The position numbers and the translations under genes were made by a program. Of a DNA stretch of 64,000 bases, positions 17,585 to 26,075 are shown piece by piece. The DNA is taken from contig NZ_LQOW01000025.1 in the NCBI RefSeq assembly GCF_002102185.1, forward strand, positions 124,001 to 188,000. Direction: 5' to 3'. Source of the stretch: Mycobacterium fragae (GTDB taxonomy: Bacteria; Actinomycetota; Actinomycetes; Mycobacteriales; Mycobacteriaceae). The stretch's first letter is position 1. Every line of letters starts with the position of its first letter. Under the pieces are notes generated by a model that was not told the origin of the DNA, did no database searches, and saw only the letters and a list, made by a program, of their open reading frames with translations.

Positions 17585-18973
17585 TCACTTGGCGAACAGC
17601 AAGACGGAGTCTTGGCTGAGCATTTCCAAACGCCCCACGGCCATTTCGATGCCGTTGGCCAGTTCCTCGACATCGGCTCCGGCGTCATAGTCGGCGGTGA
17701 TACCGAACACCAGGTCGTCGGCATAGCTCAGCACTGCGACACCGGTACGCAATCGCAGCGCGATCGGCGGTATCGGCAGCAAGCGCGCGACCTTGCGCCC
17801 CATCATCTCTAACTGGCGACGTGGTCCAGGGACATTGGTTGCCAGCGTGACGATGCCGCGTTGCGGCAGTCGCGTCAGAAAACGAATCACCCACGAGGAC
17901 AACATAAATGGGATGTAGTTGGCGGCCGAGACGGCAACGTTGCCGGCTTGCCGCTGCCCGCCGTCTTTGGCGCGGGTCAATCGGCTGTGCACCGCGCGCA
18001 ACTGCTGAATCGGATCGTCCTGCTCGACCGGGAGATAGGGAAGCATCACCGAAAGGCGATTGCCAGGCTTGTCGAGCGCGTCGGGCGAGCGCACCGACAC
18101 TGGCACCAGGGTGCGCAGCGAGTCCGGGCGGGGCTGCTCGCCGCGGTGCAGCAACACCGCGCGAAAGCCCTCGGTGATCGCGGTGAGCGCAACATCGTTG
18201 ATGGTCACGTCGAACTTGCGACATACCTGTTCGACGTCGGCGAGCGGGACACGTACCGCGCGATAGCGCCGCATCGCGGTAACCGGTCCTACCAGCGAGG
18301 ATCGGGTGGCCGGTCGGAGCAAGCCGGCGGCGATTTCGGCGGCCCCGGTGACCGTTCGCGCCGCCGCGGCGGTGATGTTGGTCGCCGCCTGCCAGATGTC
18401 GTCGAACGGGTTGCTGCGCGGGATGAGATCGGGCACCGGTTTCAGATGCGGGTGCGCGGCGACCGTCTTTTTGGCGGCGACGACTCGGGTGAACGCGTCG
18501 CCGTCGACGTCATCGCAGAGCCTAGTAAGGATGCGGGTCGCTGAGACCCCGTCGGCCATGCAGTGGTGGATCTTCATCAGGATCGCCCAGCGATTGCCCT
18601 TCAAACCCTCGATGACCCAGCATTCCCATAACGGGCGATCGCGGTCCAGGCGGTGCTCCAACACATCGGCGACGACTCGGAACAGTTCGGCGTCGTCGCC
18701 TGGCCGGGGAAGCGCCAATCGGCGCACGTGGCGGCCGAGGTCGAACCCAGGATCGTCGACCCATATCGGTGGACCGAGGTCGAAGGGTTGGGTTCGCAGC
18801 AGTTGCGTGCACCGCGGTATCGCGCGGATCCGTTCTGCCAGGATGTCTTTGAACTGGCCGTAATTGGGGGCAGAGCCGTCGATGATGGCGATCCCGCCGA
18901 TCGCCAAGCTGACGTTGCGGTCGGAATCTTCGGCCATGAGGAAACCCGCGTCGAGCGCGTTGAGTTGCTCCAT
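17585..18973 (-). CDS. Wax ester synthase / diacylglycerol acyltransferase (WS/DGAT)
   Basis: A 462-residue bifunctional acyltransferase that uses acyl-CoA to make triacylglycerol or wax esters, the storage lipids of dormant mycobacteria. The active-site motif HHCMADG (H136, H137, D141) is intact, and PLWECWVIEGL and NVPGP blocks are typical of the family. It corresponds to Rv3371. ATG start at 18973, divergent from dnaE2 across a 200-nt gap. AcrA1 in the same window could supply fatty alcohols as acceptors; that link is inference. Confidence 0.93.
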   Translation of the reverse strand: MEQLNALDAGFLMAEDSDRNVSLAIGGIAIIDGSAPNYGQFKDILAERIRAIPRCTQLLRTQPFDLGPPIWVDDPGFDLGRHVRRLALPRPGDDAELFRVVADVLEHRLDRDRPLWECWVIEGLKGNRWAILMKIHHCMADGVSATRILTRLCDDVDGDAFTRVVAAKKTVAAHPHLKPVPDLIPRSNPFDDIWQAATNITAAAARTVTGAAEIAAGLLRPATRSSLVGPVTAMRRYRAVRVPLADVEQVCRKFDVTINDVALTAITEGFRAVLLHRGEQPRPDSLRTLVPVSVRSPDALDKPGNRLSVMLPYLPVEQDDPIQQLRAVHSRLTRAKDGGQRQAGNVAVSAANYIPFMLSSWVIRFLTRLPQRGIVTLATNVPGPRRQLEMMGRKVARLLPIPPIALRLRTGVAVLSYADDLVFGITADYDAGADVEELANGIEMAVGRLEMLSQDSVLLFAK

Positions 18974-19145
18974 GAGTCGTCACCGCCATTCGCTGCTGGG
19001 GGACTTCGTACGAGTATCCGCTGCGGGCCACCCCCGGCAGGTGGCCGCAGCATTAATTCGTGTAAACAACTGTGGTCGGTTGTGTAGCAACGAAGTTCAC
19101 GAGAATTCACCGGCTTTAGGTGCGGCTCGGCCCCTCACTCGCCAA

Positions 19146-19161
19146 TCGAACATACATTCGA
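19146..19161. promoter_or_regulatory. LexA box (SOS operator) of dnaE2
   Basis: TCGAACATACATTCGA matches the mycobacterial SOS box and differs from the imuA' box by a single base. It ends 12 nt before the dnaE2 GTG, so bound LexA would cover the start region. It lies in the 200-nt divergent gap and is far closer to dnaE2 than to the WS/DGAT gene. Confidence 0.93.
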
Positions 19162-19173
19162 TAGACTGGCGGC

Positions 19174-22100
19174 GTGGGCTGGGGCAACGGACCGCCGACC
19201 TGGGCGGAGATGGAGCGGGTGCTGGACGGTAAGCCCCGTCGCTCCGGCGTGCCGTTGGCAACCGAGCCGGTGGATGACGGCCCCTGGTCTCACAAGCGCG
19301 GGACCTACCAGCCGCCCGACGACAACCGGAAGGTTCGCTCGTCCGTCCCGTATGCCGAGTTGCATGCGCATTCCGCGTACAGCTTTCTCGACGGAGCCAG
19401 CACGCCGGAGGAACTGGTCGAGGAGGCGGTGCGGCTGGATCTGCGCGCCATCGCGCTGACCGACCACAACGGTCTTTACGGAGCGGTGCGGTTCGCCGAA
19501 GCGGCCGCGGAATTGGACATGCACACCATGTTCGGCGCCGAGCTGTCACTGGGGCCCGGCGCCCGCACCGACGAGCCGGATCCGGCGGGCCCGCATCTGC
19601 TGGTGTTGGCCCGCGGTTCGGAGGGCTATCGACGGTTGTCTCGGCAGCTGGCCGCCGCACATCTAGCCGGCGGTGAAAAGGGCAAGCTGCGATTCGACTT
19701 CGATGCGCTCACCGATGCGGCGGGTGGGCACTGGCACATCTTGACCGGTTGCCGTAAAGGCCATGTCCGCCGCGCGCTGGCCGCCGGCGGCCCGGAAGCG
19801 GCCGCGGCCGCGTTGGCAGACCTGGTGGACCGGTTCGGCGCCAACCGGGTCAGCGTCGAGTTGACTCACCACGGCCAGCCGCTCGACGACGAAACCAACG
19901 CTCAATTAGCCGAACTGGCAACACGATTCGATCTTCGCACGGTTGCCACCACCGGCGCGCATTTCGCCGCGCCGTCGCGGCGCCGGCTGGCGATGGCAAT
20001 GGGCGCGATACGCGCCCGCCAGTCGCTGGACGAGGCGGCCGGCTGGCTGGCCCCGCTGGGCGGCTCGCATCTGCGGTCGGGTGAAGAGATGGCACGGCTG
20101 TTCGCGCAGCACCCTGAAGCGGTCACCGCCGCCGCCGAACTCGGCGAGCAGTGTGCCTTCGGTCTGGCGCTCATCGCCCCGCAGCTGCCGCCGTTCCCAG
20201 ATGTACCGCCCGGCTCAACCGAGGACAGCTGGCTGCGCGAGCTGGCGATGACGGGGGCGGAGCGCCGCTACGGGCCGCGCGCACGGGCGCGCCAAGCGTA
20301 TGCGCAGATCGAACACGAGCTGGAAGTCATTGCGCAGCTGGGGTTTCCCGGTTATTTCCTGGTCGTCTACGACATCACCCGATTCTGCCGGGAGAACAAC
20401 ATCTTGTGCCAGGGCAGGGGATCGGCGGCCAACTCGGCGGTCTGTTATGCCCTCGGCGTCACCGCAGTCGATCCGGTGGCCAACGAGTTGTTGTTCGAGC
20501 GTTTCCTGTCACCGGTCCGCGACGGGCCGCCCGACATCGACATCGACATCGAGTCGGATGAGCGGGAAAAAGTCATCCAATACGTCTACGACAAATACGG
20601 CCGCGACTACGCCGCTCAGGTAGCCAACGTCATCACCTACCGGGGGCGAATCGCGGTGCGCGACATGGCTCGTGCCCTCGGATTCTCGCAGGGGCAGCAG
20701 GACGCGTGGAGCAAGCAGATCAGCAGCTGGAGCGGGCTGGCCGAGTCAGCCGATACCGAGGGCATCCCGCCGCAGGTTATCGAGCTGGCGACCCAGATCC
20801 AGAACCTGCCGCGGCACATGGGCATCCACTCGGGCGGCATGGTGATCTGCGACCGCCCCATCGCCGATGTCTGCCCGGTGGAGTGGGCGCGCATGGAAAA
20901 CCGCAGCGTCTTGCAGTGGGACAAAGACGACTGCGCGGCAATCGGTTTGGTGAAGTTCGACCTCCTCGGGCTGGGTATGCTCTCGGCGCTGCATTACGCC
21001 ATCGACCTGGTGGCCGAACACAAGGGCATCCAGGTCGACCTGGCCGAACTCGACCTCTCCGAGCAGGCGGTGTACGAAATGCTGGCGCGCGCCGACTCCG
21101 TAGGGGTATTCCAGGTGGAGTCACGCGCACAGATGGCCACTCTGCCGAGACTCAAGCCGCGCATGTTCTACGACCTGGTGGTCGAGGTCGCGCTGATCCG
21201 TCCGGGACCCATCCAAGGCGGCTCGGTGCACCCGTACATCCGACGGCGTAACGGCGTCGACCCGGTTGTCTACGACCATCCGTCGATGGAGTCGGCACTA
21301 CGGAAAACGTTGGGAGTGCCGCTGTTCCAGGAACAGCTGATGCAGCTCGCGGTGGACTGCGCCGGCTTCTCCGCCGCCGAGGCCGATCAGCTGCGGCGCG
21401 CGATGGGATCCAAACGGTCCGCGGAACGCATGCGACGGCTGCGCGGCCGGTTCTACGACGGCATGCGCGCGCTGCACGGCGCCGCCGACGAGGTGATCGA
21501 CCGGGTGTACGAAAAACTGGAGGCCTTCGCCAATTTCGGCTTTCCGGAAAGCCACGCGCTGAGCTTCGCGTCACTGGTGTTCTACTCGTCGTGGTTCAAG
21601 TTGCATCATCCGGCCGCTTTCTGCGCGGCGCTGCTGCGCGCGCAGCCGATGGGCTTCTACTCGCCACAGTCGCTGGTGGCCGACGCGCGCAGGCACGGCG
21701 TGGCGGTGCACGGTCCCGACGTCAACGCCAGCCTGGCCCACGCCACGCTGGAGAACGCCGGAACGGAGGTGCGGCTGGGGCTGGGCGGCGTGCGCCATAT
21801 CGGCGACGACTTGGCCGAGAAGCTGGTCGAGGAGCGAAAAGCCAACGGGCCGTTTGCTTCTCTGCTAGACGTGACGTCGCGGGTGCAATTGAGCGTGCCG
21901 CAGACCGAAGCGCTGGCCACCGCGGGAGCCCTGAGCTGCTTCGGGCTCTCCCGGCGAGAGGCGCTGTGGGCGGCCGGGGCCGCCGCCACCCAGCGGCCCG
22001 ACCGGCTGCCCGGGGTGGGCTCGTCGTCGCACATCCCGGCGCTGCCGGGGATGAGCGAGCTGGAACTGGCCGCCGCCGACGTGTGGGCCACCGGCATCTC

Positions 22101-22464
22101 CCCGGACAGCTACCCCACGCAGTTCCTGCGAGCGGATCTGGATGCGCTGGGGGTGCTGCCCGCCGAGCAGCTGTTGAGCGTGCCCGACGGTGACCGGGTG
22201 CTGATCGCCGGGGCGGTGACCCATCGTCAGCGCCCGGCGACGGCCCAGGGTGCGACGTTTGTCAACCTCGAGGACGAGACCGGGATGGTCAACGTGCTCT
22301 GCACGCCGGGAGTGTGGGCCCGACACCGCAAGCTGGCGCAGACGGCGTCGGCGCTGTTGATCCGCGGCCAGGTCCAAAACGCAAGTGGCGCTGTCACTGT
22401 CGTGGCCGAGCGGTTGGAAAGGCTCACCCTCAAGGTCGGCTCGAAGTCTCGCGACTTCCGCTGA
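19174..22464 (+). CDS. dnaE2: Error-prone DNA polymerase III alpha, DnaE2
   Basis: A 1096-residue C-family polymerase responsible for SOS mutagenesis together with ImuA' and ImuB. It begins with a PHP domain (ELHAHSAYSFLDG, about 66-78). The polymerase core has the catalytic PDIDID acids (D454 and D456). A helix-hairpin-helix region and an OB fold (LIAGAVTHRQRP onward) follow. There is no N-terminal clamp or proofreading extension beyond the usual length. The GTG at 19174 lies 12 nt after the LexA box. Very close to Rv3370c as I remember it. Confidence 0.97.
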   Translation: MGWGNGPPTWAEMERVLDGKPRRSGVPLATEPVDDGPWSHKRGTYQPPDDNRKVRSSVPYAELHAHSAYSFLDGASTPEELVEEAVRLDLRAIALTDHNGLYGAVRFAEAAAELDMHTMFGAELSLGPGARTDEPDPAGPHLLVLARGSEGYRRLSRQLAAAHLAGGEKGKLRFDFDALTDAAGGHWHILTGCRKGHVRRALAAGGPEAAAAALADLVDRFGANRVSVELTHHGQPLDDETNAQLAELATRFDLRTVATTGAHFAAPSRRRLAMAMGAIRARQSLDEAAGWLAPLGGSHLRSGEEMARLFAQHPEAVTAAAELGEQCAFGLALIAPQLPPFPDVPPGSTEDSWLRELAMTGAERRYGPRARARQAYAQIEHELEVIAQLGFPGYFLVVYDITRFCRENNILCQGRGSAANSAVCYALGVTAVDPVANELLFERFLSPVRDGPPDIDIDIESDEREKVIQYVYDKYGRDYAAQVANVITYRGRIAVRDMARALGFSQGQQDAWSKQISSWSGLAESADTEGIPPQVIELATQIQNLPRHMGIHSGGMVICDRPIADVCPVEWARMENRSVLQWDKDDCAAIGLVKFDLLGLGMLSALHYAIDLVAEHKGIQVDLAELDLSEQAVYEMLARADSVGVFQVESRAQMATLPRLKPRMFYDLVVEVALIRPGPIQGGSVHPYIRRRNGVDPVVYDHPSMESALRKTLGVPLFQEQLMQLAVDCAGFSAAEADQLRRAMGSKRSAERMRRLRGRFYDGMRALHGAADEVIDRVYEKLEAFANFGFPESHALSFASLVFYSSWFKLHHPAAFCAALLRAQPMGFYSPQSLVADARRHGVAVHGPDVNASLAHATLENAGTEVRLGLGGVRHIGDDLAEKLVEERKANGPFASLLDVTSRVQLSVPQTEALATAGALSCFGLSRREALWAAGAAATQRPDRLPGVGSSSHIPALPGMSELELAAADVWATGISPDSYPTQFLRADLDALGVLPAEQLLSVPDGDRVLIAGAVTHRQRPATAQGATFVNLEDETGMVNVLCTPGVWARHRKLAQTASALLIRGQVQNASGAVTVVAERLERLTLKVGSKSRDFR

Positions 22465-22476
22465 CGCCATCGCAGC

Positions 22477-22902
22477 TCAATACGGGGCGGCCGCGTTTGC
22501 TTTGGCCCAGGCCAGCTCCGCCTCGGATTTTGCCGGCGGCGGGATCAACCCGTTGATCATCCACAGATCTTCGCTGGTCTCGTCGACGTGAAACTCCCAA
22601 TGCAGATCGACCTTCTCTTTCAGATACGGCTGCAGCATGTCGTTGATCCATCGCGCGGTGCGCCGTCGACTGGCCTGGTCGGGATTGTGCCGCGCGATGT
22701 GATCGATGACGATGCGAACGCCGACCTGGGCCTGCTCGCCGCCCACATAAAAGTCCTCGGCCCGGGTCTCGTTGAACACCGTTACGACATAAAACCGCGG
22801 AAGCCCCACCCGCTCATAGTGTTCGGTGATCCAGGCGGCCAGTTGACGCTTCTCCTCGCCGGTAAAGGTTCCGGGTGTGTGGTAAATCGTCCAGAGCGGC
22901 AC
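22477..22902 (-). CDS. Tautomerase-superfamily protein (cis-CaaD-like)
   Basis: A 141-residue tautomerase with two beta-alpha-beta repeats. I chose the GTG at 22902: AGGAG lies 10 nt upstream, and the second codon is Pro, so after removal of the initiator Met the protein begins PLWTIYHTPG with the catalytic Pro1 that defines the superfamily. Length and conserved Arg/Tyr/Glu-rich segments fit the cis-3-chloroacrylic acid dehalogenase-like group. The substrate is unknown. It lies 20 nt downstream of the SDR at 22923 and is probably in its operon. Confidence 0.8.
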   Translation of the reverse strand: MPLWTIYHTPGTFTGEEKRQLAAWITEHYERVGLPRFYVVTVFNETRAEDFYVGGEQAQVGVRIVIDHIARHNPDQASRRRTARWINDMLQPYLKEKVDLHWEFHVDETSEDLWMINGLIPPPAKSEAELAWAKANAAAPY

Positions 22903-22922
22903 GGTGATAACGCTCCTGTCTG

Positions 22923-23624
22923 TCAGCGGGCCAGCGCGAAGGTCAGGTTTTCCACCGGACCCGACAGTGCCGCTTTTGCCGCCACGGTGACATCGTCGGC
23001 GAGCACCTCGACGGCGCCGTCTTCCAACGCGTCGACGATGCGCTTGGCCACCACGTGCGGTGGCGTCTTCGGCAGGTTGATGTCGGCCACCATGGCGGTG
23101 TCGATAAAACCCGCGTGAACCCCGAGCACCTGGGTGTTCTGCTGCTGCAGCTCGGCACGCAACGAGTTGGTGAGCGACCACGCCGCCGCCTTGGAGGCGC
23201 CGTAGGCGCCGCTGCCGCCGAGCCAGGACAGCACGGAGTGGACGTTGACGATCGCGCCACCGCCGTTGCGGGCCAGGATCGGGGCGAACGCGCGCACGAC
23301 CCGAAGCGGGCCGAACACGTTGACGTCGAACGTGGCGTCAACGTCGTCCATGCGTCCGGTCAGCAGCGAGTCGGGCAACAGGATGCCGGCATTGTTGATC
23401 ACGATCTCCGCATCGCCCGCCTCGTCGGCAAGCGCTGTGACAGAATCCTGCGAGCGCACTTCGAGCTCGCGCGTCACCACACCCGGACGCGTATCCGAAT
23501 ACGCTTGCCGCGCAGTCGAATACACTTTCCGGACACCTCGTTGGAGCACCTCGTCGACCAGCGCCGAGCCCAGACCGCGCCGGCCGCCGGTCACCACCAC
23601 CACCTTGTCCGCAACCGCAACCAT
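22923..23624 (-). CDS. Short-chain dehydrogenase/reductase
   Basis: A 233-residue classical SDR with a complete active site: TGGRRGLG (12-19), NNAG (77-80), Ser130 and YGASK (141-145). It probably reduces a carbonyl or oxidises an alcohol with NADP(H); the substrate is not evident. The ATG at 23624 has GGAGG only 1-2 nt away, unusually close. It is the first gene of a two-gene operon with the tautomerase and is divergent from an HxlR regulator. Confidence 0.87.
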   Translation of the reverse strand: MVAVADKVVVVTGGRRGLGSALVDEVLQRGVRKVYSTARQAYSDTRPGVVTRELEVRSQDSVTALADEAGDAEIVINNAGILLPDSLLTGRMDDVDATFDVNVFGPLRVVRAFAPILARNGGGAIVNVHSVLSWLGGSGAYGASKAAAWSLTNSLRAELQQQNTQVLGVHAGFIDTAMVADINLPKTPPHVVAKRIVDALEDGAVEVLADDVTVAAKAALSGPVENLTFALAR

Positions 23625-23645
23625 TCCTCCGACCCTTTCCTCTGA

Positions 23646-23704
23646 CTAACGACAACGTTAGCTAGATCAAAGCACGGCTAGCTGAGTAATGCAAACGTTA
23701 GTTA
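23646..23704. promoter_or_regulatory. Putative HxlR operator region
   Basis: In the 90-nt divergent gap, AACGTTAGCTA (23654-23664) recurs as AACGTTAGTTA (23694-23704) exactly 40 bp later. The first copy is half of a palindrome CTAACGACAACGTTAG at 23646-23661. Such repeated symmetric sites beside a divergent HxlR gene are what a self-regulating dimer would use. Confidence 0.55.
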
Positions 23705-23714
23705 TGCTGGCGGG

Positions 23715-24194
23715 GTGGCGATGCAGTTCGAGGAGCGGTTACAGGACCGCGGCAGGTGGAAGCCGGACGCCTGCTCCGCGGCAAAGGTCTTGGACCTGCT
23801 CAGTACCAAAACGAGTTTCTTGGTCGTCCGCGAGTGCTTCTACGGCACGGCTCGCTTCGAGGATTTCGTCGATCGGGTCGGGGCGTCGGCGCCCGCGATC
23901 TCGCGGGCACTCAAGCAGCTGGAGTCGGCCGGGATCATCAGCCGCCTGCCGTATCGAGAACCGGGCCGGCGGGCGCGCGACGAGTACAGGTTGACCGCGG
24001 CGGGCGAGGATCTATTGCCAATCTTCCTCGCCCTGGTGCAATGGGGGGACACTCACCTGCAAAACGGCCGCGGCCCACTGGCATTCGTCGACGCGGACAG
24101 CGGCCGTGAGGTCCGCGTCTGCGTCACCGCCGACGGTGATCGCGCGCCGTCACGATCGAGCGACATCGAGATCCGGGCCAACGCCCGGAAGTGA
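23715..24194 (+). CDS. HxlR-family transcriptional regulator
   Basis: A 159-residue MarR-like winged-helix regulator. The N-terminal WKPDACSAAKVLDLLSTKTSFLVVRE is the HxlR entry helix with a Cys at the place often used for redox or aldehyde sensing. The DNA-binding segment is GASAPAISRALKQLESAGIISR and the wing is RARDEYRLTAAG. The GTG at 23715 is preferred; an ATG lies two codons later. It probably controls itself and the divergent SDR-tautomerase operon through the direct repeats in the gap. Confidence 0.88.
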   Translation: MAMQFEERLQDRGRWKPDACSAAKVLDLLSTKTSFLVVRECFYGTARFEDFVDRVGASAPAISRALKQLESAGIISRLPYREPGRRARDEYRLTAAGEDLLPIFLALVQWGDTHLQNGRGPLAFVDADSGREVRVCVTADGDRAPSRSSDIEIRANARK

Positions 24195-24231
24195 TTCCCG
24201 CGACTTCCGGTGATGTTTTGCGACGAACAGG

Positions 24232-24642
24232 TCAGCCGGTCGGCGTCGTCCACACCCGGGTCGGGGTGATCTTCAGGCGGGTGCTGTAGGCGCCGAGTGC
24301 ATCGGTCAAGCCGAACGCCGCGGCGTCCTCGCTGTACTTGGCCCAATACGGCCCGTCCTCGCGGCCGTCGACGTCTGTCGCGTCCACCCTTGCGGTTCCC
24401 CCGACCACGATGATGCCTCCGCCGTTGCCGTCGGAATCCAGGTTCAGGCTCACCTGTGGACGCGCCTTGATATGGGCAACCTTGGCCGCTTGCGGCATGG
24501 AATACATGGTCAGGTCGGCGCCGTCAAAATAGAACCAGACCAGCCGTGGCACCGGCTGCCCCGATTTCGCGACGGTTGTGAGCCAGCCGTAATGGTCCGA
24601 TTCCAGCCTGCTGGAAACCTCTTGCGTGAGTTCGACAGTCAT
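24232..24642 (-). CDS. PNPOx-like split-barrel F420/FMN-dependent protein
   Basis: A 136-residue split beta-barrel protein of the pyridoxamine-5'-phosphate-oxidase-like superfamily. The pattern WLTTVAKSGQPVPRLVWFYFDGADLTMYS and the central RPQVSLNLDSDGNG are typical of small mycobacterial F420- or FMN-binding members. It matches Rv3369, next to the Rv3368c nitroreductase. Only 23 bp separate the two divergent start codons. Reaction unknown. Confidence 0.83.
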   Translation of the reverse strand: MTVELTQEVSSRLESDHYGWLTTVAKSGQPVPRLVWFYFDGADLTMYSMPQAAKVAHIKARPQVSLNLDSDGNGGGIIVVGGTARVDATDVDGREDGPYWAKYSEDAAAFGLTDALGAYSTRLKITPTRVWTTPTG

Positions 24643-24665
24643 GCGCGTAAATGTAGTCTTCGCCC
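24643..24665. promoter_or_regulatory. 23-bp divergent gap with two overlapping -10-like hexamers
   Basis: The gap carries TAGTCT on the plus strand (24654-24659), 6 nt before the nitroreductase ATG. It also carries TACATT on the minus strand (24650-24655), 7 nt before the other ATG. With -10 elements this close, both mRNAs would begin at or next to the start codon (leaderless), which is common in mycobacteria. Confidence 0.5.
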
Positions 24666-25307
24666 ATGACCCTGAACCTGTCCGTCGACGAAGTCCTCAC
24701 CACCACCCGATCGGTGCGCAAGCGCCTCGACCTGGACAAGCCGGTACCTCGCGAGGTCATCACCGAGTGCCTCGAGTTGGCGCTACAGGCACCGACCGGT
24801 TCCAACTCACAGGGTTGGCAGTGGGTATTCGTCGAGGACCCCGACAAAAAGAAGGCGCTCGCCGATATCTACAACGCCAACGCGAAGCCCTACGTCGACC
24901 AGCCGAGGCCGGCCTACGGCGACATGCGCGACGAGCGCATGGGATTGGTCAGAGACTCCGCAAAGTTTCTGATCGAGCATTTCCACGAGGTGCCGGTGCT
25001 GTTGGTTCCGTGTCTGCAGGGACGTCCGGACAACGCACCCGCCGGAATGAGCGCGTCGTTCTGGGGATCGCTTCTTCCGGCGGTGTGGAGTTTCATGCTG
25101 GCGCTGCGTTCGCGCGGCCTTGGGTCGGCCTGGACCACACTGCATCTGATCGGCGACGGCGAAAAGCAAGCCGCCGAGCTGCTCGGCATTCCCTACGACG
25201 AATACAGCCAGGGCGGGCTGTTTCCGATCGCCTATACCAAGGGCACGAACTTCAAACCGGCCAAGCGGCTACCCGCCGAGGCCGTCACCCACTGGAACAC
25301 CTGGTAA
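24666..25307 (+). CDS. Nitroreductase-family flavoprotein
   Basis: A 213-residue FMN-dependent nitroreductase-fold enzyme. TTRSVRKRLDLDKPVP and QAPTGSNSQGWQW form the flavin phosphate pocket, and GLGSAWTTLH with the C-terminal KRLPAEAVTHWNTW completes the family pattern. It should reduce nitro compounds, quinones or related acceptors with NAD(P)H. It matches Rv3368c. No Shine-Dalgarno is seen, which fits a leaderless message. It converges on trmL. Confidence 0.88.
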   Translation: MTLNLSVDEVLTTTRSVRKRLDLDKPVPREVITECLELALQAPTGSNSQGWQWVFVEDPDKKKALADIYNANAKPYVDQPRPAYGDMRDERMGLVRDSAKFLIEHFHEVPVLLVPCLQGRPDNAPAGMSASFWGSLLPAVWSFMLALRSRGLGSAWTTLHLIGDGEKQAAELLGIPYDEYSQGGLFPIAYTKGTNFKPAKRLPAEAVTHWNTW

Positions 25308-25315
25308 CCAGACCG

Positions 25316-25336
25316 CGCCGAAGTGGCGACTCGGCG
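25316..25336. terminator. Short GC hairpin between convergent genes
   Basis: CGCCGA (25316-25321) pairs with TCGGCG (25331-25336) around a 9-nt loop in the 38-nt gap between the nitroreductase and trmL. No U-tract. A plausible but weak bidirectional terminator. Confidence 0.35.
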
Positions 25337-25345
25337 ATCGACCCT

Positions 25346-25810
25346 TCATACCGCTCCGGGGAATCCATGCTGACGCCACGCCTCGTAGACGGCGACTGCG
25401 GCGGCGTTGGACAAATTCAGTGAGCGCCGTCCGCTCAGCATCGGAATCCGCACGCGGTCGGTGATGTGCACGTCGGCCAGCGTCGTCGCGTCCAGTCCGG
25501 TGGGCTCCGGCCCGAACATCAACACGTCGCCGGGCTGATAGCGCACGTCGGTGAAAAGTGACGGCGCCCGCGCGGTGAAGGCGAACACCCGCCCCGGCGA
25601 CAGCGCTTTCCACGCCGCATCCAGTGACGCATGCACGGTGACCGACGCCAGGTCGTGGTAGTCCAACCCGGCCCGCCGCAGTTTCGGTTCGGACAGATCA
25701 AAGCCGAGCGGTTCGACGAGGTGCAATTCGCTGCCGGTGGCAGCTGCGGTCCGAATTGCATTGCCCGTGTTGGGTGCGATACGCGGGGAGTAGAACAGCA
25801 GCCGGAACAT
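25346..25810 (-). CDS. trmL: tRNA (cytidine/uridine-2'-O-)-methyltransferase, TrmL-like
   Basis: A 154-residue SPOUT (SpoU) methyltransferase that uses SAM to 2'-O-methylate the wobble base 34 of certain leucine tRNAs. The three family motifs are present: NTGNAIRTAAATG near the start, FGPEPTGL in the middle, and IPM...RSLNLSNAAAVAVYEAWR at the end, which forms the trefoil knot. The length equals the single-domain TrmL. Matches Rv3366 (spoU). It is divergent from the conservon, 265 nt upstream of that operon. Confidence 0.9.
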   Translation of the reverse strand: MFRLLFYSPRIAPNTGNAIRTAAATGSELHLVEPLGFDLSEPKLRRAGLDYHDLASVTVHASLDAAWKALSPGRVFAFTARAPSLFTDVRYQPGDVLMFGPEPTGLDATTLADVHITDRVRIPMLSGRRSLNLSNAAAVAVYEAWRQHGFPGAV

Positions 25811-26075
25811 CGATCGATCATGGCAGTTTGGCCGTCGGCAATTTGCTCAGCTATCCTTTGCGCAGTCTGGCGCAGGTCGGCGAACTCTGTCTGTTCAGTA
25901 AGAATTGTGGTCACCGTAGCCGCTGGCTGGCATACTCGTCGAATTGCCAGGCGTATATCGCTCGCCCGCCTGATCAGGGCGGGTGGATTTAGCAGGAAGT
26001 CCCAAAGACGATGGCGCAAACACTGGATCGAACAATGCAAACCAGCGGAGCGGTCGGTAGCACGGCCGCGGTCCG
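25811..26075. promoter_or_regulatory. Upstream region of the conservon operon
   Basis: A 265-nt divergent gap with no supported gene. It contains a GC hairpin, CCCGCC-TGATCAG-GGCGGG, at 25965-25983, about 93 nt before the sensor-kinase start, which could be an attenuator or part of the 5' leader. No clear LexA or sigma-factor site was identified. Confidence 0.3.

Noticed and set aside
26029-26044. TCGAAC half-site before the conservon kinase as a LexA box
   Set aside because: Only one half matches; the other arm (TGCAAA) does not, unlike the two real boxes in this window.
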